Positions 51,560 through 59,508 of a stretch of 64,000 nucleotides of DNA are shown one piece after another. The stretch comes from Rubrobacter aplysinae (lineage in GTDB: Bacteria > Actinomycetota > Rubrobacteria > Rubrobacterales > Rubrobacteraceae). How positions within the stretch are numbered: the stretch's first letter is position 1; each line of letters opens with the position of its first letter. The stretch covers positions 1 through 64,000 of the forward strand of contig NZ_LEKH01000001.1 in the NCBI RefSeq assembly GCF_001029505.1. Direction: 5' to 3'. The position numbers and the translations under genes are program-made. Under the pieces are notes generated by a model, which was not told where the DNA came from, searched no databases, and saw only the letters and a list, made by a program, of their open reading frames with translations.

Positions 51560-52648
51560 TTGGCGTCCGAACCATCCGAGTCATCAGAGTCCCCCGCAGC
51601 CCCGGAGTCGAGGCCCCAGAGCCGGGGAGACAATGGCGGTAGCGGTGGCGCCGGGGGCCGTCGTGTGTGGCCCTGGGTTCTCGCCGGGGCGATCCTGTTG
51701 GTGTTCCTCGTGGTCGGGGTCGCCGTGCTCGCGGCGGTGGTCGGCGTCTCGGGCGGCTCTTCCGGGAGCGCCTCGGGAAGCGAGTCTTGGGAGGAGAGCT
51801 ACGTTACTGGCGAGGGAGAGTCGAAGATAGCCGCGATCCCGATCTCCGGCACCATCACCGGCGGCACGGACGACGGCGCGTTCTCCACGGGCGGGGCCAC
51901 CCCGGACGCCCTGCGCAGCCAGCTCCAGCAGGCCGAGGGCGACCCGGAGGTGGAGGCCGTGATCCTGGAGGTGGACTCTCCGGGCGGCGGCGTGGTCCCC
52001 TCCGACGAGATGTACCGCCTCGTCCGGGACTTCAAGCGCGAGGCCGAGAAGCCCGTCGTCGCCGACATGGGCAGCGTCGCGGCCTCCGGCGGGTACTACG
52101 TCTCGGCCGCCGCGGACACCATCGTCGCCAACCCCTCGACGCTTACCGGCTCTATAGGCGTGATCTTCAACTACACCAACTTCGGCGAGGCATTGGACAA
52201 GGTCGGCGTGGACCCAGAGCCGATAACCTCTGGCGAGTTCAAGGACCTCGCCTCTCCCGCAAACGAGCTTACCGAGGAGGAGCGCGAGATCATCGAGAGC
52301 CAGGTCCAGGACAACTACGACCGCTTCGTCTCCGCGATAGTCCAGGGTCGGCCCCTCTCGGAGGAGCGGGTGCGGGAGCTCGGCGACGGCCGCACGTACT
52401 CCGGCGAGCAGGCCGCCTCGAACGGTCTCGTGGACGAGCTTGGCGGCATAGATCAGGCTGCCGCCGAGGCGCGAGAGCTCGCCGGGATACAGCAGGCAGA
52501 GGTGGTCCGCTACGAGGAGAGCCCGGGTCTTCTGGACTCCCTACAGGCCCGGATAACGCCCGAGGAGCCGGAGGCGGTAAAGGTCATCGAGGCAGCCGGC
52601 ATAGACCCCGCGCCGGAGTTCCAGTACCTGTACCGCCCCGGCTGGTAG
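51560..52648 (+). CDS. sppA: Signal peptide peptidase SppA (S49)
   Basis: 362 residues, short (67K half-size) form. A Ser/Gly-rich cytoplasmic start, one membrane helix (VLAGAILLVFLVVGVAVLAA), then the S49 domain: VILEVDSPGGGVVPS, catalytic Ser in GSVAASGGYY and Lys in SGEFKDLASP. It digests signal peptides left in the membrane. AAAGGAG lies 8 bp before the TTG at 51560; a long in-frame extension upstream has no coding character. Confidence 0.9.
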   Translation: MASEPSESSESPAAPESRPQSRGDNGGSGGAGGRRVWPWVLAGAILLVFLVVGVAVLAAVVGVSGGSSGSASGSESWEESYVTGEGESKIAAIPISGTITGGTDDGAFSTGGATPDALRSQLQQAEGDPEVEAVILEVDSPGGGVVPSDEMYRLVRDFKREAEKPVVADMGSVAASGGYYVSAAADTIVANPSTLTGSIGVIFNYTNFGEALDKVGVDPEPITSGEFKDLASPANELTEEEREIIESQVQDNYDRFVSAIVQGRPLSEERVRELGDGRTYSGEQAASNGLVDELGGIDQAAAEARELAGIQQAEVVRYEESPGLLDSLQARITPEEPEAVKVIEAAGIDPAPEFQYLYRPGW

Positions 52649-52703
52649 AGACTGGCATAGTAGCGTTACGCTAAAAGATACTACGGTAGACTAGCGGTGG
52701 TGG

Positions 52704-53237
52704 CTAACCTTCGGCGTCTTTTTCCGGCAAGCGCTGATTGATGCGTTCTAGGAAAATTTTAAAGTTCTTAAACACGGCAGACATGCGCGCGTGTATCTCA
52801 GAAGCACGGGCCTCTTGATCTTCAATCTGCTGTAGTCTCCGTGCTGGAGTAGCGGGGTTGCGTATGGCCTCCGCTAGAGTTCGTGTAACCGACGCAGTGT
52901 CCTCCGCAGCCCTTACCACCTCTGGGCTAAAGGTGACAAAGATGTTTGCTCCTTGGACGTATATATGCCGTAAGACTGTAACACTTGCAGTATCCACTAA
53001 ATCCTCGTGCTCGTCCATGAACCCTAGAGCCTCGTGCTCAATATCGGTCATGTTACCCGAGGTCTGTATATTGGCCTCTGCTTCTTCAGAGAAATAGTCA
53101 GAAGGATAGACGTAGTCTTCTTCGCTCTCATCAACTACTCGTATCTCGCCAGCTTCCAACTCGTCATCGGGCAGCACCCTGTAGGATTTGCCAATTTCAA
53201 GAGACGCAGGGTAGCCTTCATTATTAACGCAAGGCAA
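52704..53237 (-). CDS. Hypothetical protein, 5' end disrupted by the IS element
   Basis: 177 codons, AT-richer than the core genome, ending NQRLPEKDAEG. Residues ~8-50 (EGYPASLEIGKSYRVLPDDE, YVYPSDYF) form a small domain common in actinobacterial hypothetical proteins; the rest is helical. The TTG used here (53235-53237) lies inside the IS left end. The native start is on the other side of the element: ATG 55246, encoding MTTQEQQSSLGFMV before rejoining at CVNNEGYP. The element therefore replaced the first 13-14 codons, and the open frame is kept by chance through TTGCC of the IS tip. Confidence 0.6.
   Translation of the reverse strand: MPCVNNEGYPASLEIGKSYRVLPDDELEAGEIRVVDESEEDYVYPSDYFSEEAEANIQTSGNMTDIEHEALGFMDEHEDLVDTASVTVLRHIYVQGANIFVTFSPEVVRAAEDTASVTRTLAEAIRNPATPARRLQQIEDQEARASEIHARMSAVFKNFKIFLERINQRLPEKDAEG
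53225..53232. repeat. Left target-site duplication
   Basis: TAACGCAA directly precedes the left tip of the IS1595-type element and is repeated at 55198-55205. IS1595-family elements make 8-bp duplications. Confidence 0.9.
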
Positions 53238-53262
53238 TTATACCTCTACTGTATAAGCACTA

Positions 53263-54105
53263 CTAATCCATTCGATCCATTGGAAAAAATTTCATGAACT
53301 GAGGGAGGATAATTTGCTCGATATACCTGAGCATGCCGTGAAGCATGTCAACGGCGGGTCTACCCATGATTTCACCGGCTTTGCCAAACGATATATAGAG
53401 GGGAGAATTGTACTCCATCTCCATGTCTGGGTCAGGTTCTCTGAGGGTGACGCGGTACAGTTCTGCGCCATGTACGAAAACATCGCTCATCAGCATGTCG
53501 TTGAGGACATTGCCGTAGTCGGGGATGAATTCCCCGGAATCATTCCGCTTTCCGGGTCGAGCTTCAATGGAGTCGGAGGCGGCAAGCACGAGATTGAGTG
53601 TATTGTGCCTGTCTATGTTGGAGTAATCGTTGAGAAGCCACAAAAGCTCATGTTCGGGGTCGTCTCCAAGATGAGGCTGCAACCCTTTGAGGATTGCGAC
53701 TGCTTCTTCGGGCATGCCGCTAACCTTGTCAGCGAAACTCCGGGTCAGGCTGGGGTTAGCGTCGGGGGTAAAAGGGTCGTCCTTAAAGATGGGGAATCCC
53801 GTTTTTCTCCCAGGGTTGCCATCTCCAACTTCGACCAGCTCCCAAGCCAAGTGTTCAAGCGCGGCTCTCATGTTCTGGAGACAGTCTCCGAGCATGACTG
53901 GAATCATTTCGGGAAGCCCTCCTATGATCTCAGCGCGGAGAATGTGAATCGTGTTTTGCGCCCACGGTTCGTGGACGGTGCGATACGGCTTGATCATATG
54001 GAACGCTTCGATCTCTCTATTGAGCATCACCAAATGCTGGTACGCCCTGTGAAGCTTGAGTCTGACCCCATGAGGAGGGTAGGAGTTTGGTAAGCTTTCA
54101 GACAT
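53263..54105 (-). CDS. Passenger gene of the IS1595-type element, hypothetical
   Basis: 280 residues. Its stop is 30 bp inside the left end, so the gene belongs to the element. Features: VRLKLHRAYQHLVMLNREIE (helical), LGDCLQNMRAALEHLAWELV, and LLWLLNDYSNIDRHNTLNLV with a conserved-looking DRH. Similar stand-alone proteins of unknown function occur widely in actinomycetes. It has no cysteine cluster, signal peptide or transposase motif. The start shares a CATG with the divergent small gene at 54104. Confidence 0.7.
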   Translation of the reverse strand: MSESLPNSYPPHGVRLKLHRAYQHLVMLNREIEAFHMIKPYRTVHEPWAQNTIHILRAEIIGGLPEMIPVMLGDCLQNMRAALEHLAWELVEVGDGNPGRKTGFPIFKDDPFTPDANPSLTRSFADKVSGMPEEAVAILKGLQPHLGDDPEHELLWLLNDYSNIDRHNTLNLVLAASDSIEARPGKRNDSGEFIPDYGNVLNDMLMSDVFVHGAELYRVTLREPDPDMEMEYNSPLYISFGKAGEIMGRPAVDMLHGMLRYIEQIILPQFMKFFPMDRMD

Positions 54106-54244
54106 GAGCGGTAAGAAGAACGAATCTAAGCAAAAGACGCCGAAGGGTCAAGAGATACCTGTTCCAAAGCGCGGCGATTTCTTCCGCAACCTCAAGAAGA
54201 TAGCCAAGCCAGACTCAAGCGGAGAGCGTCGACCTAAAGAGTAG
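54104..54244 (+). CDS. Small passenger protein, 46 residues
   Basis: MSGKKNESKQKTPKGQEIPV then PKRGDFFRNLKKIAKP and a polar tail. The TPKGxEIPVPxRxxFxxNLxKxA pattern is one I associate with small conserved actinobacterial proteins, which supports its reality despite a poor ribosome site. It is convergent with the transposase gene and overlaps its last 30 bp, and divergent from the 280-residue gene with overlapping start codons. Confidence 0.55.
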   Translation: MSGKKNESKQKTPKGQEIPVPKRGDFFRNLKKIAKPDSSGERRPKE

Positions 54245-55150
54245 CGTTCTGAACTGCTGCTGCATCTTGTTGCGGTGGTTGTAGCGGAAGGCGTACTCGT
54301 TCAAGTAACCTTGCAAGTGCTTGGACGATACCGAATGGTACACGCCGCTTATGCCGCGCTTAACCAGCGACCAGAACCCCTCTATGGTATTGGTGTGGAC
54401 GGTCCCGCTCACGTACACCTTTTCGGCGTGGTGTATGCGCCGATGCTGGTAGCCAGAACGGTTCAAGCCGTTGTAGGACTTGAGTTCGTCGGTATAGACG
54501 ATTGACTCCGGCAGTATCCGCTCTCGTACATGAGGCATCAGGGTTTGCGCCCTAGCATTCTGTACGGTGACGGCGGTGACTTGGCCGCTCCGCTCCACCA
54601 TGCCGAGTACCGGAGTCTTGTGCGAGTCCTCTGAAGGACGGCCACGCTTGGTTCCGCGACGGCGGCCGCCAACGTAGGTTTCGTCAACCTCGACTTCGCC
54701 GGAGAGCGGATTGTCGTCCTGAACCATGAGTTCTTCACGTATGAGCTTCGCCATTCTCCAAGCAGTCTTGTAAGTAACGCCAAGCTCACGCTCTAGCTGC
54801 TTCGCGGAGATGCCGCAACGAGTGCTAGTCATCAGGTACATCGCGTAGAACCACAGATGGAGGGAGGTAGACGACTTGTGGAAGATCGTTCCAGCAGTCG
54901 GGTGCAAGTGATGCCCGCAAGAAACGCAAGTCCAAGACTGCCGCTGCTGCGAAGTCTGGTAGCGGCGAAAGACACGCTCTACCTCGCAGTTAGAACAGTA
55001 AGCGTGTTCGCCGTCCTCGGAGTACCGATTACGCCACAGCCATTCAAGGCAAGCACCGTCGTCGGGGAACTCCTGCATGAACTCCATAAGGGAGTACTGC
55101 GAATCCGAGGACTGTGCTCTAACGGGCTTGGCTCTGTTTCCTGGGGCCAT
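54215..55150 (-). CDS. IS1595-family transposase
   Basis: 311 residues. An N-terminal zinc-finger pair (YCSNC and WTCVSCG), a helix-turn-helix-like GISAKQLERELGVTYKTAWR, then the ISXO2-like DDE catalytic domain: EVDETYVGGRRRG, VYTDELKSYNGL, and NTIEGFWSLVKRGISGVYH for the final acidic residue. Complete and probably active. Its promoter is TTGACT (55180-55185, within the end repeat), 17 bp, TACTAT (55157-55162), ending 6 bp before the ATG. Confidence 0.93.
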   Translation of the reverse strand: MAPGNRAKPVRAQSSDSQYSLMEFMQEFPDDGACLEWLWRNRYSEDGEHAYCSNCEVERVFRRYQTSQQRQSWTCVSCGHHLHPTAGTIFHKSSTSLHLWFYAMYLMTSTRCGISAKQLERELGVTYKTAWRMAKLIREELMVQDDNPLSGEVEVDETYVGGRRRGTKRGRPSEDSHKTPVLGMVERSGQVTAVTVQNARAQTLMPHVRERILPESIVYTDELKSYNGLNRSGYQHRRIHHAEKVYVSGTVHTNTIEGFWSLVKRGISGVYHSVSSKHLQGYLNEYAFRYNHRNKMQQQFRTLLFRSTLSA

Positions 55151-55156
55151 ATGAGT

Positions 55157-55185
55157 ATAGTACTACAATGCAGTTCTACAGTCAA
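55157..55185 (-). promoter_or_regulatory. Transposase promoter in the right inverted repeat
   Basis: On the minus strand TTGACT and TACTAT are separated by exactly 17 bp and the ATG follows 6 bp later with no ribosome site, so the transposase mRNA is probably leaderless. Confidence 0.7.
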
Positions 55186-55197
55186 GGGATAATTACC

Positions 55198-55205
55198 TAA
55201 CGCAA
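55198..55205. repeat. Right target-site duplication
   Basis: TAACGCAA, identical to 53225-53232, directly after the element's right tip. Confidence 0.9.
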
Positions 55206-55246
55206 ACCATAAAGCCAAGAGACGACTGTTGTTCTTGTGTGGTCAT
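55206..55246 (-). pseudogene. Severed N-terminal fragment of the gene at 52704
   Basis: On the minus strand ATG at 55246 opens MTTQEQQSSLGFMV, then meets the target duplication. Deleting the element and one duplication joins this in frame to CVNNEGYPASLEIGKSYRV at 53229 and below. It is thus the original 5' end of the interrupted gene. Confidence 0.8.
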
Positions 55247-55248
55247 AA

Positions 55249-55440
55249 CTAGTCTAAATATCGCTTGATTTTCTCTTCTTGCTTTCCAAGTCCATGGGCC
55301 GCATGCTAGTGTATTTCTGCTAGACGCATTTTACCATTGGCGGTCAGCACGGTGGCTACCCCCTTATACTTACGTCAATTGCCCCGCCCGTATGTGGCTT
55401 GCAGACGATCCAACTCACGTATCTTGTTGCCAGTCGCTAT
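55249..55440 (-). pseudogene. Small gene inactivated by two Trp-to-stop changes
   Basis: One 64-codon frame reads ATGNKIRELDRLQATYGRGN, stop, RKYKGVATVLTANGKMRLAE, IH, stop, HAAHGLGKQEEKIKRYLD, stop. I recognise the intact form from actinobacterial hypothetical proteins (…GRGxWRKLKG…VEIHWYEAHGIGKxExKIKRYL), where both internal stops are Trp. TGG became TGA and TAG, and the first codon is ATA where ATG is expected after AGAGG. The gene lies just upstream of the interrupted gene, probably once its operon partner. Confidence 0.6.
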
Positions 55441-55651
55441 TACCTCTCTATGAGAGATTTGGCTGGTGATAGTAAATCGCGCCATTGGTAAACGAGATTA
55501 TCTCAAGTAGTAATGCCAGGCAAATGCGGCTAAACCAAGGTGGATGCCAACAAAGGTCTCTAATCACACTTCTCTTGACCCACCCTTCTCCTCTGCCTAG
55601 CATATAGTTCTCGGCACCAGCCGGGATACACGTCAACGGAAAGGGGGAACC

Positions 55652-56488
55652 GTGAGACGACTACTCTACCTTACGGTCCTAAGCATGTTAGTGGTGGCTA
55701 TGTCGGCGAACGTGGCTCTGGGTCAGAGCAGAGGGCCGAGCGGCGCGGACGGTTCGTATAACTGCGACGACTTCGACACGCAACCCCAGGCCCAAGCCTA
55801 CTACGATGGTCAGGGCGGAATATCCGGCGGGGACCCGGACGGTCTCGACCGGGATCAAGACGGCCAGGCATGCGAGGACTCACTACCAGCTGGTGGTGAT
55901 GGAGGCGGAACTCCTTCCCAGCAAGCTCCGGCATGTCCGGGCAGTGAGGTAAACGTGTTGACGCCAGAAGGAGACTATATCTGCGTTCCGCCGGACATAG
56001 AGGACCAGACACCGGCGGAGATAGATGCCGTGGTGAACGATCCCAGGTCGAATGCCGAGACCCCTATAGTCGAGAACCAGGGCGTGCCGCAAGAGGGTGA
56101 TCTAACCCCTGCTCAGTCTAAGGCTTCTGGCAATGATGTTGACTGCATACAATTCCTCACCCAGGCCGAGGCCCAGGCGGCATATAATGCCGATCCCTCA
56201 GACCCTAATGGTCTTGACGCCGACGGTGACGGTATAGCTTGCGAGACTACTGCTTCCCCCGCGGGCGTCATTGAATTCGAGGACGGCACCGTTATCGGTA
56301 ACGGCAACGATACTCCGTCCGCCCAGCCAGCTGACCCGGCTAACACTGCCACTGGCGCACAGTACGCCGACGATGACGAGGTGACCAACCTCCCAGACAC
56401 CGGCGGCCTCCCGCTTGGTGGGCTGACGGCCGTCGGGGGCTTCGCCCTCGTAGCTGGTGGCCTACTTCTCAGGCATCGTCTGAGCTAG
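55652..56488 (+). CDS. Excalibur-domain cell-wall protein with LPXTG anchor
   Basis: 278 residues. A signal peptide (RRLLYLTVLSMLVVAMSANVALG) is followed by two Excalibur calcium-binding repeats, each with Cys...DGLDxDxDGxACE (about residues 37-78 and 165-203). The C-terminus has LPDTGG, a hydrophobic stretch and RHRLS, the sortase sorting signal. The mature protein should be covalently fixed to the wall. The middle is Pro/Asp-rich. A GTG start is preceded by AAGGGGG. A strong terminator follows. Confidence 0.88.
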   Translation: MRRLLYLTVLSMLVVAMSANVALGQSRGPSGADGSYNCDDFDTQPQAQAYYDGQGGISGGDPDGLDRDQDGQACEDSLPAGGDGGGTPSQQAPACPGSEVNVLTPEGDYICVPPDIEDQTPAEIDAVVNDPRSNAETPIVENQGVPQEGDLTPAQSKASGNDVDCIQFLTQAEAQAAYNADPSDPNGLDADGDGIACETTASPAGVIEFEDGTVIGNGNDTPSAQPADPANTATGAQYADDDEVTNLPDTGGLPLGGLTAVGGFALVAGGLLLRHRLS

Positions 56489-56513
56489 TCGTAACGTACG
56501 CCAGCTTTTCCCG

Positions 56514-56540
56514 GCCCCTGCCTCGGCGGGGGCTTTTTCT
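56514..56540 (+). terminator. Rho-independent terminator
   Basis: GCCCCTGC pairs with GCGGGGGC (one T-G pair) around a short CCTCGG-type loop, followed by TTTTT at 56534-56538. It lies 26 bp after the stop of the LPXTG protein gene. Confidence 0.88.
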
Positions 56541-56947
56541 ACGCGGCTTGCTTTTTATGCCTTTCGGCTTCGTCGACCGCTTCTATCCACGATCATAGAA
56601 AGCCGGGACCGGGCAACCAGGCCCCCCGCACCACAAGCTAGTCCGTGCACTCCTTTCGGGTAGCCGTCCGGCACCACGATCCAGGGAAGGTCGTAGCGGT
56701 GGCGCCGCGCTTTCGGATAAGCCCCCCGCAGCAGTTGTTATGATCAAACGAGCTTCAGTTCGGGCTTGCCCGTAAGGGTACGGTTGATTTGATAGAGAGA
56801 TTGGCTTCTTCCAGAGAGGGCGTAGACATGACGCCCTCTAAAGCAATAACTTCCAAATCCCACTACCCATTAGAACTCCACTAAGCCGCGAAACACAAAT
56901 GTCAATGCTATGCCTGATGTTTTGTTGTTGCCAGTAGCCTTTTAGAC
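56541..56947. other. Intergenic region with an unidentified minus-strand frame
   Basis: No annotated-type gene. On the minus strand about 59 codons between stops (roughly 56553-56735) read LLRGAYPKARRHRYDLPWIV then VPDGYPKGVHGLACGAGGLV. This looks protein-like, but no good start and no family were recognised; it may be a gene remnant. The rest (56740-56947) is AT-richer and without structure that I could interpret. Confidence 0.35.
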
Positions 56948-57928
56948 TCAAGGCTCGGCAACCAGCTTGCCGTAAGTGCCGCGGCTGCCGAGCTTTTCAA
57001 GCGCTGACGGTACCTCCTCGAAGGGCACGGTCTCGTACACGAGCGGGTCTATCTTGCCGGCGGCGTATAGCCGGGAGAGCTCGCCGTGTACCTGACGGGG
57101 CAGCTCCGGCATCACGCGGTTGTAGAGTCCCCAGTGCAGCCCGAGCACCGAGTAGTTCTTCACGAGCGCGTGGTTGGTGGGGGCCTCGGCTATACGGCCC
57201 CCGGCGAAGCCGACGACGACTATCCGTCCCTCGAAGGCGACGCAGCGCCGGGAGGCGTCGAAGACGTCACCGCCCACGGGGTCGAAGATGACGTCCGCGC
57301 CCCGGCCGCCGGTCGCCTCCTTGACCGCCGACACCACGTCCTCCTCCCGGTAGTCGAGGGCGACCTCCGCGCCGAGATCGCGGCACACGCCGACCTTCTC
57401 GTCGCCTCCGGCGGTCGCGATCACCCGCGCTCCGGCGGCGTTTGCGAGCTGTATCGCCGCCGAGCCGACGCCCCCGGCTCCGGCGTGTACCAGCACGGTC
57501 TCGCCTTCCCGGAGCGCGGCGCGGCGGTGCAGGCCGAAGTGGGCGGTCTGGTATGTTATGTGCATCGCCGCCGCCTTGTCCGCGGGCATCCCCTCCGGCG
57601 CTGGCAGGACGGCATCCCGGGGAACCGCCACGCGCTCCGCCAGGCCGCCCTTCGGGAGCGGGGGCATCGCGATCACGCGCTCCCCGCCGGAGTAAGAGGA
57701 ACCTTCCCCGGCCCGCACCACCGTCCCGGCGACCTCCGCCCCGGGGGTAAACGGGAGTTCGGGCTTCTCCTGATACTCGCCGCGGCACAGGAGTATGTCG
57801 AAGAAGTTGAGCGCGGCGGCCTCCACCTCGACCACGACCTCTCCGGATCCGGGCTCCGGCTCCTCCGCCTCCACCAGCCCGAGCGCCTCTTTCGGGTCTC
57901 CGAGCTCCTCTACCCGCCAGGCTTTCAT
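56948..57928 (-). CDS. NADPH:quinone oxidoreductase-like MDR enzyme
   Basis: 326 residues: ALNFFDILLCRGEYQ, TPGAEVAGTVVRAGEG, AGAGGVGSAAIQLANAAGA (nucleotide loop), DVIFDPVGGDVFDASRR, ending RGTYGKLVAEP. No zinc ligands. GGAG lies 8 bp before the ATG. It belongs to the branch often annotated as acryloyl-CoA-reductase or QOR-like; an enoyl or quinone substrate is likely. Third of four MDR genes here. Confidence 0.85.
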   Translation of the reverse strand: MKAWRVEELGDPKEALGLVEAEEPEPGSGEVVVEVEAAALNFFDILLCRGEYQEKPELPFTPGAEVAGTVVRAGEGSSYSGGERVIAMPPLPKGGLAERVAVPRDAVLPAPEGMPADKAAAMHITYQTAHFGLHRRAALREGETVLVHAGAGGVGSAAIQLANAAGARVIATAGGDEKVGVCRDLGAEVALDYREEDVVSAVKEATGGRGADVIFDPVGGDVFDASRRCVAFEGRIVVVGFAGGRIAEAPTNHALVKNYSVLGLHWGLYNRVMPELPRQVHGELSRLYAAGKIDPLVYETVPFEEVPSALEKLGSRGTYGKLVAEP

Positions 57929-58089
57929 GAGATTCGGCTCCCTCCTCTGATCCCCGCGTTTTCACGGGCGAGCTTAACACTCCCGGAAGGAGTAGTGTGA
58001 AGCGGCGCGAAACTTGGTACGGGAGTCGGGAGGGTGTTAGTCTCCGGGCGGTGGATAGGTTGAGCATGGCACCGGAAACACACGGAAGC

Positions 58090-58109
58090 AGAACAGACTA
58101 GAACAGACG
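58090..58109 (+). repeat. Two 10-bp direct repeats in the acuB-like leader
   Basis: agaacagact is followed at once by agaacagacg, ending 9 bp before the GTG start at 58119. Confidence 0.6.
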
Positions 58110-58118
58110 AGGAGAGAC

Positions 58119-58781
58119 GTGCTGCGGGTCAGAGACGCTATGACGCGAGAGGTTGCAACCCTGGGGCCGCAGGCCAGCGCGGCCGAGGCGCTCGGCAGGT
58201 GCCGGGAGCATGGTATCCGGCACCTGCCGGTGGTCGAGGACGGGAGGCTCGTCGGGCTGGTCTCGGATCGGGATCTGCGCGACGTTAGCCCGCCCCGGGG
58301 CACCTCCGACGCGGAGAACACCCTGAGCTGGGTGAGGCTCGTGGACATCATGACCCGCGGCGTGGAGACGGCGCACCCGCTGGACACCATCGAGCACGCG
58401 GCGCACAGGATGCACGCCGGGCGTATAGGCTGTCTGCCGGTCGTGGCGGACGGCGAGCTCGCGGGCATCGTGACCTCCTCGGACATGATGCAGACCCTCA
58501 CCGAGCTCGTCGGGGCCGGGGAGCGGGGGAGCTGGGTCGAGGTCGAGGTGCCGAACGAGCCCGGCTCCCTCGCCGGGGTATCGAAGCTCGTCGGGGAGCG
58601 CGGGGTGAACATAGCCGGTATCTTCCTCTCCCCGGCCAAGCAGTCCACCCACCGCATGATCGTGCTCCGCCTTGAACGCACCGACCCCTCTGGCGTGGCG
58701 AAAGCCCTCTCCGAAGCCGGATACCGGGCCTACGGCGTCGAGCCCTCCTCTCCGGTGAGCACCGGCTACGAGGAGTCGTAA
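58119..58781 (+). CDS. AcuB-like CBS-ACT domain protein
   Basis: 220 residues. Two CBS domains (DAMTREVATLGPQASAAEAL … DRDLRD and DIMTRGVETAHPLDTIEHAA … SSDMMQTL) are followed by a C-terminal ACT domain with VEVPNEPGSLAGVSKLV, GERGVNIAGIFLS. AcuB proteins bind adenylates or amino acids and were linked to acetoin use in Bacillus; no acetoin genes are near. GAGGAGAG lies 3-10 bp before the GTG. Confidence 0.86.
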   Translation: MLRVRDAMTREVATLGPQASAAEALGRCREHGIRHLPVVEDGRLVGLVSDRDLRDVSPPRGTSDAENTLSWVRLVDIMTRGVETAHPLDTIEHAAHRMHAGRIGCLPVVADGELAGIVTSSDMMQTLTELVGAGERGSWVEVEVPNEPGSLAGVSKLVGERGVNIAGIFLSPAKQSTHRMIVLRLERTDPSGVAKALSEAGYRAYGVEPSSPVSTGYEES

Positions 58782-58829
58782 GAGAGCCGCCAGCTTTCAG
58801 CCATCAGTTTCCGGCTAGCGTTACCTGTA

Positions 58830-59462
58830 TCAACGTAAGACTGCCAAGCGTGCGCCCAGTAGTATAAAGATTCCGCCTGTAACGTAGTCTATCCACTTCT
58901 TCGCCTTCCGATAGGCGGAGGCCACGGGGGCGAGGGAGAACGCCCAGGCCACGCCCGAAAACCAGCCGGCGGCCATGCAAAAGACCACTAGCAGCGTAGC
59001 CGCGTGTACCCACATCGGCGCGTGGACGGGGAACAAGGTTGCGAAAAGACTGCCGAAGAAGGCCATGGCCTTCGGGTTGCCGAGGTTCGTCAGCAAGCCT
59101 GCCCGCAAAGCCGAGAGGCCGTCGAGGCCGTCGAGGCGGGCGGTCCCGGCGGATCCGACTACGAGGGGACGCTTGGCGCCCAGGATGGTCTTCACTCCCA
59201 GGTAGGCGAGGTAGAGTGCCCCCGCCACCCTGACAAGGTCGTAGAGCCATCTGGCCTCCGAAAGCAGGACGCTCAGACCGAGCAGGCTACCGACGGCCCA
59301 CACCGCGCATCCCGTGGCGACGCCCAATGCGGCCATCACGCCGTGTAGCCTCGAGCCGGCGGTGGCGTGCTTGACCGTGACGACGAAGTCCGGGCCGGGG
59401 CTAATTATCGTAACCGCCCAGATGCCGGCGAAGGCGAGGATGGTCTGCAAGTACGGGCTCAT
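58830..59462 (-). CDS. LysE-family amino-acid exporter
   Basis: 210 residues, six helices. The family signature near the N-terminus is ISPGPDFVVTVKHATAGSRL, and the second conserved loop is AGLLTNLGNPKAMAFF. LysE/RhtB proteins export amino acids. GGGAGG lies 6 bp before the ATG at 59462; the earlier ATG at 59468 directly abuts the ribosome site. Confidence 0.88.
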   Translation of the reverse strand: MSPYLQTILAFAGIWAVTIISPGPDFVVTVKHATAGSRLHGVMAALGVATGCAVWAVGSLLGLSVLLSEARWLYDLVRVAGALYLAYLGVKTILGAKRPLVVGSAGTARLDGLDGLSALRAGLLTNLGNPKAMAFFGSLFATLFPVHAPMWVHAATLLVVFCMAAGWFSGVAWAFSLAPVASAYRKAKKWIDYVTGGIFILLGARLAVLR

Positions 59463-59508
59463 CGTCATCCTCCCGGTCGCTTCGGCGCTGTCTGGGTTGA
59501 ATTGGTAG

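Larger units (their letters stand above)
53233..55197. mobile_element. IS1595-type element with passenger genes, 1965 bp
   Basis: The left tip GGCAATTATACCTCTACTGT and the right tip read on the minus strand, GGTAATTATCCCTTGACTGT, match at 17 of 21 positions including a final shared A. Both are flanked by TAACGCAA. Inside lie an IS1595-family transposase gene (minus), a 280-codon passenger gene (minus) and a 46-codon passenger gene (plus). The whole is AT-richer than the chromosome. Joining the flanks restores an uninterrupted reading frame for the host gene, confirming insertion and exact ends. Confidence 0.92.

Noticed and set aside
56560-56740. Possible riboswitch in the gap after the LPXTG gene
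   Set aside because: Some GC-rich stems recall a cyclic-di-AMP riboswitch, but the conserved core could not be found on either strand.
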